The translations under genes and the position numbers were made by a program. Shown here piece after piece: positions 37,491-45,742 of a stretch of DNA of 64,000 nucleotides. The DNA is from Microbacterium sp. cx-55 (GTDB lineage Bacteria > Actinomycetota > Actinomycetes > Actinomycetales > Microbacteriaceae): assembly GCF_021117345.1 (NCBI RefSeq), contig NZ_CP088261.1, forward strand, positions 1,860,001-1,924,000. The letters are read 5' to 3'. The notes beneath the pieces are model-generated. The model was given only the letters and a program-made list of their open reading frames with translations, searched no databases and had not been told where the DNA came from. How positions within the stretch are numbered: the stretch's first letter is position 1; each line of letters starts with the position of its first letter.

Positions 37491-37622
37491 ATGATGATTC
37501 ACACATCCCCCGCAGAAGCGCCGTTCAGCCGCGCCGCCGGAATGACCTCCGCCCTCGGTGACGTCCGGAACCGCACCCGTCTCGGGGCGTTCCAGAACAG
37601 CCGCACGCACACCGCCGGCTAA
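37491..37622 (+). CDS. 43-residue small protein, unknown
   Basis: A short ORF (two tandem ATGs, TAA stop) preceded by AAAAGGAGG, an optimal ribosome site. The 43-residue product begins MMIHTSPAEAP and ends with SRTHTAG; it is basic, Ala/Thr/Arg-rich and has no obvious signal or membrane segment. Most third codon positions are G or C, as expected for coding sequence here. It lies between a consensus promoter and the 85-residue gene at 37804. It could be a true small protein or a leader peptide governing downstream genes; no amino-acid codon run suggests a specific attenuator. Confidence 0.55.
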   Translation: MMIHTSPAEAPFSRAAGMTSALGDVRNRTRLGAFQNSRTHTAG

Positions 37623-37803
37623 CTCCGCGCAGGAGACGACTCTGCCCGCATCCGGGCCTCGCTGTCGCCTTCGTGCGCCTCGGTTCCGCGCTGTCTCTCG
37701 GCGCCCCGCCGATCCGCGCCTCGCTTCTTCGCGTGCCGCCCGTCGCGCATGCCCGGCATCGCGCCCCGCCCCACTTCCTGCTCTTTTTCCACGAAGGACC
37801 ATC
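37623..37803 (+). other. 181-nt spacer between two small ORFs
   Basis: No ORF with coding character and no clear hairpin-plus-T terminator is seen. The end contains a CTTTTT run (about 37782-37788) followed by GAAGGA, the RBS of the next gene. It is pyrimidine-rich on the plus strand and would be a transcribed spacer if the cluster is one operon. Confidence 0.35.
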
Positions 37804-38061
37804 ATGAGCACCCTGCACGACCGCGTCGTCAGCTCGGCACCCGCCGAGGCGACGCATCCGCCCATGCCGCTCGGACGGACGACTCTCATCGACCGCACCG
37901 CCATGCGGCTCGGAATGTGGCTGCTCCTCTGGGGCCGCCACCGCTCCCAGCGTCGCGGCGCTGCCGACGACGTATACGCGCGGATGCGGCTTGCCGCTGA
38001 CACCCGCGCCGAACACGACCGCGCTCTGGCGCACTTCGTGTTCGACCGACCGATCCGATGA
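37804..38061 (+). CDS. 85-residue conserved small protein, unknown
   Basis: Polar N terminus, then DRTAMRLGMWLLLWGRHRSQR at about 36-56, an amphipathic or membrane-associating helix with flanking basic residues, then an acidic/basic helical tail. I recall the DRxAxRxGxxLLxWxRR pattern from other small actinobacterial proteins but can assign no function. The RBS is GAAGGA, 6 nt upstream. The stop overlaps an in-frame ATG (38058) of the acetyltransferase gene as ATGA, so the two are probably one operon. Confidence 0.65.
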   Translation: MSTLHDRVVSSAPAEATHPPMPLGRTTLIDRTAMRLGMWLLLWGRHRSQRRGAADDVYARMRLAADTRAEHDRALAHFVFDRPIR

Positions 38062-38099
38062 CCCGCGGCACCGCCGCATCCGCACCTGGAGGTGCCCGC

Positions 38100-39179
38100 A
38101 TGTCCCCTCTGTCCACCCTCGAGATCCGCCCGGTGCATGCACCGGAATCCGTCGACGCCGACGGTGCGGAGGACTTCCTCCGCACCGTCGAGGTGCGCAA
38201 TCGCGTGTACCGGGAGATCTCGGGCCACGATGACAGTGCCGCGCTGCCCGGCGAGCTCCTGCCCTTCTACCACGAGAGCGCGAGCGAGCGGCGCTACCTC
38301 TGGCTCGTGCTCGACGACGGACGTCCGGTCGGGCGGGTCGGTCTCAACGTCCCGCTCGAGCCGGGGTCGCGAACGGCGTACGCGCTGATCGAACTCCTGC
38401 GCGAAGCGTGGGGGCGCGGCATCGGTACGGCCGCCCACGCGCGCGTCGAGCAGGTAGCCCGCGACGAGGGGCGCACGATCCTCCAGACCTGGGTCGAGCA
38501 CACCGCCGCCGAGGGCGAACACTTGGCTCCGCCGACCGGATACGGTTCGGTGCCCCGTGACCACGCCGCGCGCTTCCTGCTCCGGCACGGATACACCCTG
38601 GAACAGGTCGTCCGCATGAGCGTGTACGACCTGTTCGGGTCACGCGACGCGCTCGAGTCGCACGCCGAACGGGCGCGGGCGGCCGCATCCGATTACCGCG
38701 TGGTGCAGTGGGAGCTGCCCACGCCGGAGGAGTACGTCGACGGCTTCGCATGGATGAAGTCGCGCATGTCGACGGACGCCCCCTCCGCGGGGCTCGAATC
38801 CGACGAGGAAGCCTGGGACGCCGCGCGCCTCCGCGAACATGACGCGCACTACCTCGACGGCGGACAACGGATGCTGGTGACGGCCGCGCAGCACATCGAA
38901 ACCGGGGAGCTCTGCGCGTTCAACGAACTCGTGATCGGTGCGGACCCGACCCGTGCCACCAACCAGGAGGACACCCTCGTGCTGTCGACGCACCGTGGCC
39001 ACCGGCTCGGGCTGCTGGTGAAGGCCGAGGGACTCCTCGCCTGGCGCGACATCGCGCCCGAGTCACCTCGCGTCATCACCTACAACGCCGAAGAGAACCG
39101 GCCGATGCTCGACATCAACGAGGCGCTGGGGTTCGTTCCCCGTACATACGAAGGAGCGTGGAAGAAGGTGCTCGAGTGA
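38100..39179 (+). CDS. tandem GNAT-domain acetyltransferase
   Basis: 359 residues with two GNAT folds. The first (about 1-185) has an acetyl-CoA loop near LREAWGRGIGTAAHARVEQ; the second (about 190-359) has STHRGHRLGLLVKAEGLLAW and NAEENRPMLDINEALGFVP, typical of actinobacterial two-domain GNATs. The acyl acceptor is unknown. The ATG at 38100 is preferred because GGAGG lies 8 nt upstream; ATG 38058, coupled to the preceding gene, would add 14 residues. Confidence 0.85.
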   Translation: MSPLSTLEIRPVHAPESVDADGAEDFLRTVEVRNRVYREISGHDDSAALPGELLPFYHESASERRYLWLVLDDGRPVGRVGLNVPLEPGSRTAYALIELLREAWGRGIGTAAHARVEQVARDEGRTILQTWVEHTAAEGEHLAPPTGYGSVPRDHAARFLLRHGYTLEQVVRMSVYDLFGSRDALESHAERARAAASDYRVVQWELPTPEEYVDGFAWMKSRMSTDAPSAGLESDEEAWDAARLREHDAHYLDGGQRMLVTAAQHIETGELCAFNELVIGADPTRATNQEDTLVLSTHRGHRLGLLVKAEGLLAWRDIAPESPRVITYNAEENRPMLDINEALGFVPRTYEGAWKKVLE

Positions 39180-39210
39180 CGGAATCCGCCCGCGCGTCCG
39201 CGACTGCGGC

Positions 39211-40125
39211 TCAGCCCGCGACCGCGGTGAGACGCTGGCACCGCGGACAGTAGTGGCTCGAGCGGTTCATGAATCCGACGCGCACGATCGGGCGACCGCA
39301 GCGCGGGCACGGCTGTCCGGTACGGCCGTAGGCGTTGAGCGAGTGGGCGAAGTACCCGGCCTGCCCGTTCACGTTCACGTACTGCGCGTCGAAGCTGGTT
39401 CCGCCCTCCGCGAGCGCCTTCTCGAGCACGACGCGCACCTCACCGAGCACACGCGTGACAGCGCGGGACGAGAGCGCCAGAGCGGGAGTCTCGGGGTGGA
39501 TGCGGGCCGCCCAGAGTGCCTCGTCGGCGTAGATGTTGCCGATTCCGCTCGTCACGGTCTGATCGAGCAGCACGCGTTTGACCGCCGACGCCTTCCGCGC
39601 CAGCGCCGCACGGAAGGCCGCATCCGAGAACGCGGGGTCGAGCGGATCACGCGCGATGTGCTGCACCTGGGACGGGACGGCGGGGCGGTCGCTCCCCCGC
39701 CCACCCGGTCGCCCATCGGGCGTGGCGACGAGGGCGTCGATGGCGAGCGACCCGAACGTGCGCTGGTCGGCGAACACGACACTGAGCTCGCCGTGGTGCG
39801 GGTGCTCGACCTCCAGCCGGATCCGCTCGTGCCGCTCCCGCGGCGCCCCGGGCGCACGCAGGAGCAGTTGCCCGCTCATGCCGAGGTGGGCGACGAGGGC
39901 CTCGTCAACCCCGCCGTGCTCGTCCAGCGGCAGCCACAGGAACTTGCCGCGTCGCGCCGCGGAACGGATGCGGCGGCCCACCAGGCGAGCCTCGAACTCC
40001 GCCCCCGTACCGAGATGCCGCGTCAGCGCGCGTTCGTCGAGCACATCGACGGCGCGAACCGTCGCACCGCTGACGGCCGGTTCCAAGCCCGCCCGTACGA
40101 CCTCGACCTCGGGAAGTTCGGGCAT
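39211..40125 (-). CDS. mutM: formamidopyrimidine-DNA glycosylase
   Basis: 304 residues. It excises 8-oxoguanine and cleaves the AP site. The N terminus MPELPEVE provides catalytic Pro2 and Glu3, the helix-two-turn-helix is near SGIGNIYADEALW, and the C-terminal zinc finger is CPRCGRP ... SHYCPRCQRL. Insertions near residues 140-155 make it slightly longer than usual. It starts 3 nt after the rnc stop. Confidence 0.97.
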   Translation of the reverse strand: MPELPEVEVVRAGLEPAVSGATVRAVDVLDERALTRHLGTGAEFEARLVGRRIRSAARRGKFLWLPLDEHGGVDEALVAHLGMSGQLLLRAPGAPRERHERIRLEVEHPHHGELSVVFADQRTFGSLAIDALVATPDGRPGGRGSDRPAVPSQVQHIARDPLDPAFSDAAFRAALARKASAVKRVLLDQTVTSGIGNIYADEALWAARIHPETPALALSSRAVTRVLGEVRVVLEKALAEGGTSFDAQYVNVNGQAGYFAHSLNAYGRTGQPCPRCGRPIVRVGFMNRSSHYCPRCQRLTAVAG

Positions 40126-40128
40126 CGC

Positions 40129-40821
40129 TCAGTCGCGGCCGCTGAGCACGTTCCACGCACGAAGCGCGGCCGCCATCTCGGCGTGCTTCTTGCTGGTGCC
40201 CGTTCCCGGTTCGACGATCGAGTCCACCGTCACGGTCGCCGTGAAGACGCGCGCGTGGTCGGGACCGGTCGCTTCGACCCGGTACACGGGCGCGGCGAAC
40301 CCGCGCGCCGCCGCGAGTTCCTGCAGGCTCGTCTTCGGATCCACGGCAGCGCCGTAGCGATCGGGATCGGCCAGCAGGGGCTCGACGAGTCGGAGTACGA
40401 GCGCGGTCGCCGCATCCGGGCCCTTCGACAGGTAGGTGGCGCCGATGATGGCCTCGGTGGTGTCGGCCAGGATCGAGTCTTTGTCGTCACCCCCGGTGAG
40501 CTGCTCACCGCGCCCGAGGAGGATGAATCGACCGAGCCCGAGGGAACGGGCGACCTCCGCGAGCGCCACCGTCGAGACCACGCTGGCGCGACGTTTCGCC
40601 AGGGCACCCTCGTCGAGTTCGGGATGCGCGGTGTACAGCCGCACGGTGACGGCCTGACCCAGCACGGAGTCGCCCAGGAACTCGAGGCGCTCGTTGTGCG
40701 GGATCTGACCGTGCTCGTATGCGTACGAGCGGTGCGTCAGAGCGAGTGCGAGAAGCTCGGGATCGATATCGACCCCGAGCTTCTCGGAAAGTGCGGACAC
40801 ATCCGCAGTGACGTCAGTCAC
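40129..40821 (-). CDS. rnc: ribonuclease III
   Basis: 230 residues. It cleaves double-stranded RNA in rRNA maturation and mRNA turnover. The signature NERLEFLGDSVLG supplies Glu47 and Asp51, the second acidic cluster is ADTTEAIIGATYL, and a dsRNA-binding domain occupies about 160-228. It follows rpmF by about 10 nt in the DUF177-rpmF-rnc-mutM unit. Confidence 0.97.
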   Translation of the reverse strand: MTDVTADVSALSEKLGVDIDPELLALALTHRSYAYEHGQIPHNERLEFLGDSVLGQAVTVRLYTAHPELDEGALAKRRASVVSTVALAEVARSLGLGRFILLGRGEQLTGGDDKDSILADTTEAIIGATYLSKGPDAATALVLRLVEPLLADPDRYGAAVDPKTSLQELAAARGFAAPVYRVEATGPDHARVFTATVTVDSIVEPGTGTSKKHAEMAAALRAWNVLSGRD

Positions 40822-40831
40822 GTGGTACCGA

Positions 40832-41041
40832 TCAGACGTCGGCGACCTTGCGGCCCTTGTACTCCAGGAACAGCTCGGTGCCCTGCGAGTCGGTGACGAC
40901 CTTCGCCTGGTGCGGACGGCTGTACACCGTCTTGCCGTTCTCTACGGTCTTGACGAGCTTGGTGGGAGTCGCCTTCCACTGCGCGCGACGCGAACGGGTG
41001 TTCGAGCGCGAAACTTTGCGCTTCGGGGGGTTACCTGCCAT
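40832..41041 (-). CDS. rpmF: 50S ribosomal protein L32
   Basis: 69 residues beginning MAGNPPKRKVSRSNTRSRRAQ, the L32 start after Met. No zinc-binding Cys pairs are present, so this is the zinc-independent (C-) form. It lies between DUF177 and rnc, its conserved place. Confidence 0.97.
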   Translation of the reverse strand: MAGNPPKRKVSRSNTRSRRAQWKATPTKLVKTVENGKTVYSRPHQAKVVTDSQGTELFLEYKGRKVADV

Positions 41042-41054
41042 GGTCTTCTCTTTC

Positions 41055-41618
41055 CTACGAGGTCTGTGTGCTCTGTCCGGACCCGCCCGGCTCGGTGTTC
41101 TGATCCGAGGCCAGGTCCGCAAGCGCTGCCCAGCGAGGATCGAGGGCTTTGCGCGGCTCCGTGTCAGCGTGCTCTGCCAGACGTTCACCCGTCTCGGGGT
41201 CGAGACCTGGGCAGTCCGGCCGGCACACTGGCTGGAACGGAAGCGAGAGGACGATAGCATCCCTGACCAGATTTTCAAGATCCACGTGGTCGTCTTGAAC
41301 TTCGAAATCAGCCGCTTCTTCTCCAGGATACGCGAAAAGCTCCTGGAACTCGACTTCGACCGGCAGGGCGATGTCGATCAAGCATCGACCGCAGATTCCG
41401 GTCGCCTCCGCGGACGCCGTGCCGGAGACCAGAATGCCCTCGTGCACCGATTCGAGGCGAGCGTCGATGTCGACACTCTCCTTCTCGGCGACGGAGACGA
41501 GACCCTCGCCCCACTTGTCTGCGAGGGCGACGTCGCGAACGACTTCGCGCATCTCACCGGGTCGGCGGACGATGTCGCGCACATTGACGCTGAACGGGCC
41601 GGGACGTTGGTTTCTCAC
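41055..41618 (-). CDS. DUF177 (YceD-like) protein
   Basis: 187 residues. YceD/DUF177 proteins are encoded before rpmF across bacteria and have been linked to 23S rRNA accumulation. The conserved GICGRCLIDIALPVEVEFQELF and the paired CRPDCPGLDPETGE are present; the four Cys suggest a metal site. Two tandem GTGs exist (41621 and 41618); I choose 41618 because TAGACT at 41625-41630 then lies 6 nt upstream, as in other leaderless genes here. Confidence 0.9.
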   Translation of the reverse strand: MRNQRPGPFSVNVRDIVRRPGEMREVVRDVALADKWGEGLVSVAEKESVDIDARLESVHEGILVSGTASAEATGICGRCLIDIALPVEVEFQELFAYPGEEAADFEVQDDHVDLENLVRDAIVLSLPFQPVCRPDCPGLDPETGERLAEHADTEPRKALDPRWAALADLASDQNTEPGGSGQSTQTS

Positions 41619-41697
41619 CACGCGAGTCTAGTTGGCGCGGCGCCGCAACGGGCCGTCGCTCCGGCGGGCGGCACCGCACGTGCGCCGCCTCGGCGAT

Positions 41698-42198
41698 TCA
41701 GATGTCGCGGGCGCCGGTGTCAAGGAATCGCGCGACAACGGCCGGCACGTACGGCGATACATCGCCGCCGAGACCCGCGACCTGCCGCACGAGCGAACTC
41801 GAGACGAGCGCGTGCGACGGGTCGGGCAGGAGGAACACGGTTTCGATGCCCGCGAGATGCCGGTTGACGATCGCCATCGGCGTCTCGTAGGCCACGTCCA
41901 CCTGGGATCGGATGCCCTTCACCAGTACCCCCGCGCCCACATCGACCGCGTAGTCGACGAGCAGGCCCATGCTCCACGCGGCGACCGTCAGGTGCCCCGC
42001 GTCCATGCCGTCGTCGACGATGGACTGCTCCAGGAGCGCCACGCGCTGGGCGATCGGCAGCATCGCCTCTTTGCCCGGGTTGTGCACGACGAGCACGTGC
42101 ACGTGGTCGTAGAGACTCGCCGCCCGCCGGATGACGTCCAGATGACCGTGGGTCGGCGGGTCGAACGAACCGGGGACGACAGCGATCCGATTGCTCAC
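41698..42198 (-). CDS. coaD: phosphopantetheine adenylyltransferase
   Basis: 166 residues. It makes dephospho-CoA from 4'-phosphopantetheine and ATP. The nucleotidyltransferase motif is [15 protein letters not shown] (H17-G-H19), and the C-terminal [20 protein letters not shown] matches the family. GTG start with TAGGCT (42205-42210) exactly 6 nt upstream: leaderless. Confidence 0.97.
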   Translation of the reverse strand: MSNRIAVVPGSFDPPTHGHLDVIRRAASLYDHVHVLVVHNPGKEAMLPIAQRVALLEQSIVDDGMDAGHLTVAAWSMGLLVDYAVDVGAGVLVKGIRSQVDVAYETPMAIVNRHLAGIETVFLLPDPSHALVSSSLVRQVAGLGGDVSPYVPAVVARFLDTGARDI

Positions 42199-42239
42199 GC
42201 GGTCAGCCTACCGGGCGCCCCCTGCGACCACTCTGCGGA

Positions 42240-44426
42240 TCAGTTCTTCGCGAGGGCGGCGCGCTCGACCGTGTCGAGTCGGCGCTCGATGGCCCCGGCG
42301 AGCCCCGGATGCCGGCCGAGCCCCGGGTCATCGGCGAGAATACGCTCGCCCTCCTCGCGGGCCATGGCGATGAGATCGGCATCCGTGACGACCCGGAGCA
42401 GGCGGAGCGACGAACGGACACCCGACTGGGCGTCGCCCAGAACGTTGCCCTCGCCCCGGAGTTCGAGATCAACCTCGGCGAGTTGGAACCCGTCGAGCGT
42501 GGCGGCCACCGCCTCCACGCGCGAGCGCGCGGGTGTGCGGGTGGGGGCTTCCGTGACGAGTAGGCAGAGGCCCGGCACGTCACCTCGACCGACGCGTCCG
42601 CGCAACTGGTGGAGTTGCGACACCCCGAAGCGGTCCGCATCCAGGATCACCATCGTCGACGCATTGGGAACGTCGACGCCGACCTCGATCACGGTCGTCG
42701 CGACGAGCACATCGATGTCACCCGCCGAGAACGCGCGCATGATCGCGTCTTTCTCTTCGGCCGGCATCTTGCCGTGCAGCGTCGTCACCCGGAGCGCCGC
42801 GAACAGCGGGTGCTCCGCCAGGAGCTGAGCCGCCTGAACCACGCCCCACCGGGTGCGACTGCTCTCTGGGGTGTCGAGGTCGTCGGGCGCGTTCGCCGGG
42901 TCGGGCGGATCGGACGAGTCGTCGTCGACCGGGGCGCCCGAGGGATCGATGTCGATCGCCGGGGCCACGACGAACACCTGATGCCCCTTCCGCACCTCTT
43001 CGGCGGCGCGCTCCCACACCCGTGCGAACCATCCCGGTCGCTCGGCCAACGGCGCGACGAAGGTCTCGATACCTGCGCGACCGGCGGGCATCGTGCGGAT
43101 CGTCGAGACGTCGAGATCACCGAACACGGTCATGGCGACGGTGCGCGGAATGGGCGTCGCGGTAAGGACGAGCGCATGCGGACTCGTACCCTTCGCGCGA
43201 AGCGTCTCGCGCTGCTCGACACCGAACCGGTGCTGCTCGTCGACGACGACGAGGGCGAGATCGGCGAACGATGTCTTCGGGCTCAGGAGCGCGTGCGTGC
43301 CCACGACGATGAGCGACTGCCCCGATGCGACGCGGAGAGCCGCCCGGCGCCGATCGGCCGCGCCCATCTGACCCGTCAGCAGAGTCGGCATCACCTCGGG
43401 GGCGAGCTGGGGGCCCAGCATCCGGGTGATCGAACGCAGATGCTGCGCCGCGAGCACCTCGGTCGGGGCGATGAGCGCCGCCTGCCCACCGCTCTGCGCG
43501 ACCTGCAGCATGGCACGCAGCGCGACCAGCGTCTTTCCCGAACCCACCTCGCCCTGCACGAGCCGGTTCATCGGCCACTCCCCGACGAGGTCGGCAGCGA
43601 TCGCCTCGCCCACCGCCACCTGGTCGGGCGTGCGCTCGAACGGGAGCGCGGCGTCGAATCGCTCGAGGAGGGATCCCGGGGGGCGCGGCGTCGCCGCCAG
43701 CGCGCGCACAGCTTCGCGCTGCTGCAGAAGAGCGGTCTGGAGCACGAGGGCCTCATGCCATCGGAGCGTGCGCACCGCGGGGGCGATGCTGTCTTCGAAG
43801 TCGGGACGGTGCATGCGCTCGAGCGCCTCACCGAAGCCGAGCAGTTGCTGCCGCTGACGGAGATCGAGCGGCAGCGGATCATCGAGTGGCGCCAGCAGAT
43901 CGAGCACCGTGCGGATGAACGACGTCATCTGCCAGCTCGAGATCGTCGAGGTGGCGGGATAGATGGGGATCGGCTGCGTCGCATACGCCTGGGCGCTCAT
44001 GAGCGCCTCGTCTTCGCCCGCGAACAGCTCGTAGTCGGGGTGCGCGAACTGCTTGCCCCCGCGGTACTCCCCCACCTTGCCGGAGAAGATCCCTCGGCTG
44101 CCCACCTTCAGATCTTTCATCCGCCACGCCTGGTTGAAGAACGTGAGCTTCACATCGCCGACACCATCGGTGATGACGACCTCGAGGAGCGAACCGCGCC
44201 GACTCTGCATCGTGCGCTCGGAGACGCTCTTGATCTGCGCGACGATCGTCACCTGCTCGCCGACGGCGAGCGAGTCGATCGGTGTGAGCTCACCACGTTT
44301 CGCGTAGCGCCGCGGGTAGTGCGAGAGAAGGTCGCCGACGGTGTGCATCCGGAACGATCGCTGCAGAGCGGATGCGGTCTTCCCACCCAGGACGCCGTCC
44401 AGGCGACTGTCGAGCGTGACCGGCAT
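42240..44426 (-). CDS. recG: ATP-dependent DNA helicase RecG
   Basis: 728 residues. It reverses stalled forks and branch-migrates Holliday junctions. N-terminal OB wedge domain (about 45-170), then helicase motifs: GEVGSGKTLVALRAML (I), APTEVLAAQHL (Ia), VVDEQHRFGVEQRE (II, DEQH), LTATPIPRT (III), GVDVPNASTMVI and QLHQLRGRVGRG (VI). An acidic insertion with a Pro/Asp run lies near residue 495-515. TAGACT (44433-44438) is 6 nt before the ATG, so the mRNA is leaderless. Confidence 0.97.
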   Translation of the reverse strand: MPVTLDSRLDGVLGGKTASALQRSFRMHTVGDLLSHYPRRYAKRGELTPIDSLAVGEQVTIVAQIKSVSERTMQSRRGSLLEVVITDGVGDVKLTFFNQAWRMKDLKVGSRGIFSGKVGEYRGGKQFAHPDYELFAGEDEALMSAQAYATQPIPIYPATSTISSWQMTSFIRTVLDLLAPLDDPLPLDLRQRQQLLGFGEALERMHRPDFEDSIAPAVRTLRWHEALVLQTALLQQREAVRALAATPRPPGSLLERFDAALPFERTPDQVAVGEAIAADLVGEWPMNRLVQGEVGSGKTLVALRAMLQVAQSGGQAALIAPTEVLAAQHLRSITRMLGPQLAPEVMPTLLTGQMGAADRRRAALRVASGQSLIVVGTHALLSPKTSFADLALVVVDEQHRFGVEQRETLRAKGTSPHALVLTATPIPRTVAMTVFGDLDVSTIRTMPAGRAGIETFVAPLAERPGWFARVWERAAEEVRKGHQVFVVAPAIDIDPSGAPVDDDSSDPPDPANAPDDLDTPESSRTRWGVVQAAQLLAEHPLFAALRVTTLHGKMPAEEKDAIMRAFSAGDIDVLVATTVIEVGVDVPNASTMVILDADRFGVSQLHQLRGRVGRGDVPGLCLLVTEAPTRTPARSRVEAVAATLDGFQLAEVDLELRGEGNVLGDAQSGVRSSLRLLRVVTDADLIAMAREEGERILADDPGLGRHPGLAGAIERRLDTVERAALAKN

Positions 44427-44432
44427 CCCTGA

Positions 44433-44488
44433 AGTCTAGGACGCGCCCCCGACATGCGCGGAGGAGCTGGGGCGGCATCGCGTACGGT
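44433..44488. promoter_or_regulatory. divergent leaderless promoters for recG and the acyltransferase gene
   Basis: TAGACT on the minus strand (44433-44438) ends 6 nt before the recG ATG. TACGGT on the plus strand (44483-44488) ends 6 nt before the ATG at 44495. Both fit TAnnnT with transcription starting at the start codon. Confidence 0.55.
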
Positions 44489-44494
44489 GGGGCG

Positions 44495-45079
44495 ATGCGC
44501 CGCCTCATCGCCCGCCTGTTCTGGATGTTCAGTCGCTGGAAGCTCGTCACCGAACCCGCTCCCACCCGGCCGACGATCCTGGTCGGCGCGCCCCACACCT
44601 CGAACTGGGACTTCGTCCTCATGCTCGCGATCGCCTGGCGACTCGGCATCCCGGCGCGCTGGCTCGGGAAGAACGGCCTGTTCCGCGGATGGCGCGGGCC
44701 GATCATGCGCGCGCTCGGCGGCATCCCCGTCGACCGGAACAACCCGGCACGCGTCGTCGACGACGTCGTCGCCCGCATCCAGACCGGTGAGGTGTTCGGC
44801 CTCGTCGTGACGCCGGAAGGCACCCGATCGGGCGCCGGCTGGAAGTCCGGCTTCTACCGCATCGCTCGACAGACGGGCATGCCGGTCGTGCTCGGGTACG
44901 TCGACCGCACGACCATGTCGACGGGCCTCGGCCCGACGATCGAGATGACCGGTAACGTCGCGGGCGACATGGACCGCATCCGCGCCTTCTACGCCGACAA
45001 GGCGGGATTCCGTCCCGAGCTCCGCACCGAGCCGCGCCTGTCCGACGAGCCCACCTCGGACTCCGCCGCACCCCTCTGA
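44495..45079 (+). CDS. 1-acyl-glycerol-3-phosphate acyltransferase-like protein
   Basis: 194 residues, PlsC-fold. The acyltransferase motifs are PHTSNWDF (HX4D, with an Asn-Trp variant) near residue 33 and VTPEGTRS near 109. The HTSNWD form marks a glycerol acyltransferase subgroup of uncertain acceptor. No strong membrane segment is visible. Divergent from recG. Confidence 0.8.
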   Translation: MRRLIARLFWMFSRWKLVTEPAPTRPTILVGAPHTSNWDFVLMLAIAWRLGIPARWLGKNGLFRGWRGPIMRALGGIPVDRNNPARVVDDVVARIQTGEVFGLVVTPEGTRSGAGWKSGFYRIARQTGMPVVLGYVDRTTMSTGLGPTIEMTGNVAGDMDRIRAFYADKAGFRPELRTEPRLSDEPTSDSAAPL

Positions 45080-45133
45080 GCGGCCAGCCCGCGCCGTCCC
45101 CGGGGTGCGCACGCGCGTCGGTAGGCTGTTCCG

Positions 45134-45742
45134 GTGACGCGCATCATCGCTGGAGCCGCGGGCGGCATCCGCCTCGACGTGCCGGGATCGGGAACGCGCC
45201 CCACGAGCGAGCGGGTGCGCGAAGCGATGTTCGGCTCCCTCGACTCCGCCGGCGCGATCGACGACGCCCGGGTGCTCGACCTCTACGCCGGCTCCGGCGC
45301 CCTCGCGCTCGAGGCGCTCAGCCGCGGAGCCTCGACGGCGGATCTCGTCGAGCTGGGCGGCCCCGCCGCATCCGTGGCCACCCGGAACGCCGACCGCGTC
45401 GTGCGTGCGTGCGGCGACGTGACCGCGCGTGTGCACCGGGCGGCCGTGTCGGCGTATCTCGCCCGCGCCGTCGGCCCGTTCGACCTGGTCTTCATCGATC
45501 CGCCGTACGACCTGACCGATGCCGACCTCGCCGCCGCCCTTGCGCTCCTGAGGCCCTCACTTTCCCCCACCGCGCTGGTCGTCGTCGAGCGCGGCAAGCG
45601 CTCGGTCGAGCCGGACTGGAACGCGGCGGGCCTCGACGCGGTGCGTGCCCGCACCTACGGCGACACGACGGTCTTCTGGGCCGAGCCGCACGCCGCTCCG
45701 GATGACGCGGCTCAGCCGCGCGACGAATCCCAGTCGCGGTAG
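45134..45742 (+). CDS. rsmD: 16S rRNA (guanine966-N2)-methyltransferase
   Basis: 202 residues. It methylates G966 of 16S rRNA. The SAM-binding motif is VLDLYAGSGALALEALSRGA and the catalytic motif FIDPPYDLTD. The N-terminal MTRIIAGAAGGIRL and TRPTSERVREAMF are family hallmarks. GTG start with TAGGCT (45122-45127) 6 nt upstream. Its last 31 nt overlap the convergent thiL gene. Confidence 0.95.
   Translation: MTRIIAGAAGGIRLDVPGSGTRPTSERVREAMFGSLDSAGAIDDARVLDLYAGSGALALEALSRGASTADLVELGGPAASVATRNADRVVRACGDVTARVHRAAVSAYLARAVGPFDLVFIDPPYDLTDADLAAALALLRPSLSPTALVVVERGKRSVEPDWNAAGLDAVRARTYGDTTVFWAEPHAAPDDAAQPRDESQSR

Noticed and set aside
37558..37803. In-frame upstream extension of the 85-residue gene
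   Set aside because: Arg/Pro/Ala-rich and without an RBS; it overlaps the 43-codon ORF, while the ATG at 37804 has a good RBS.
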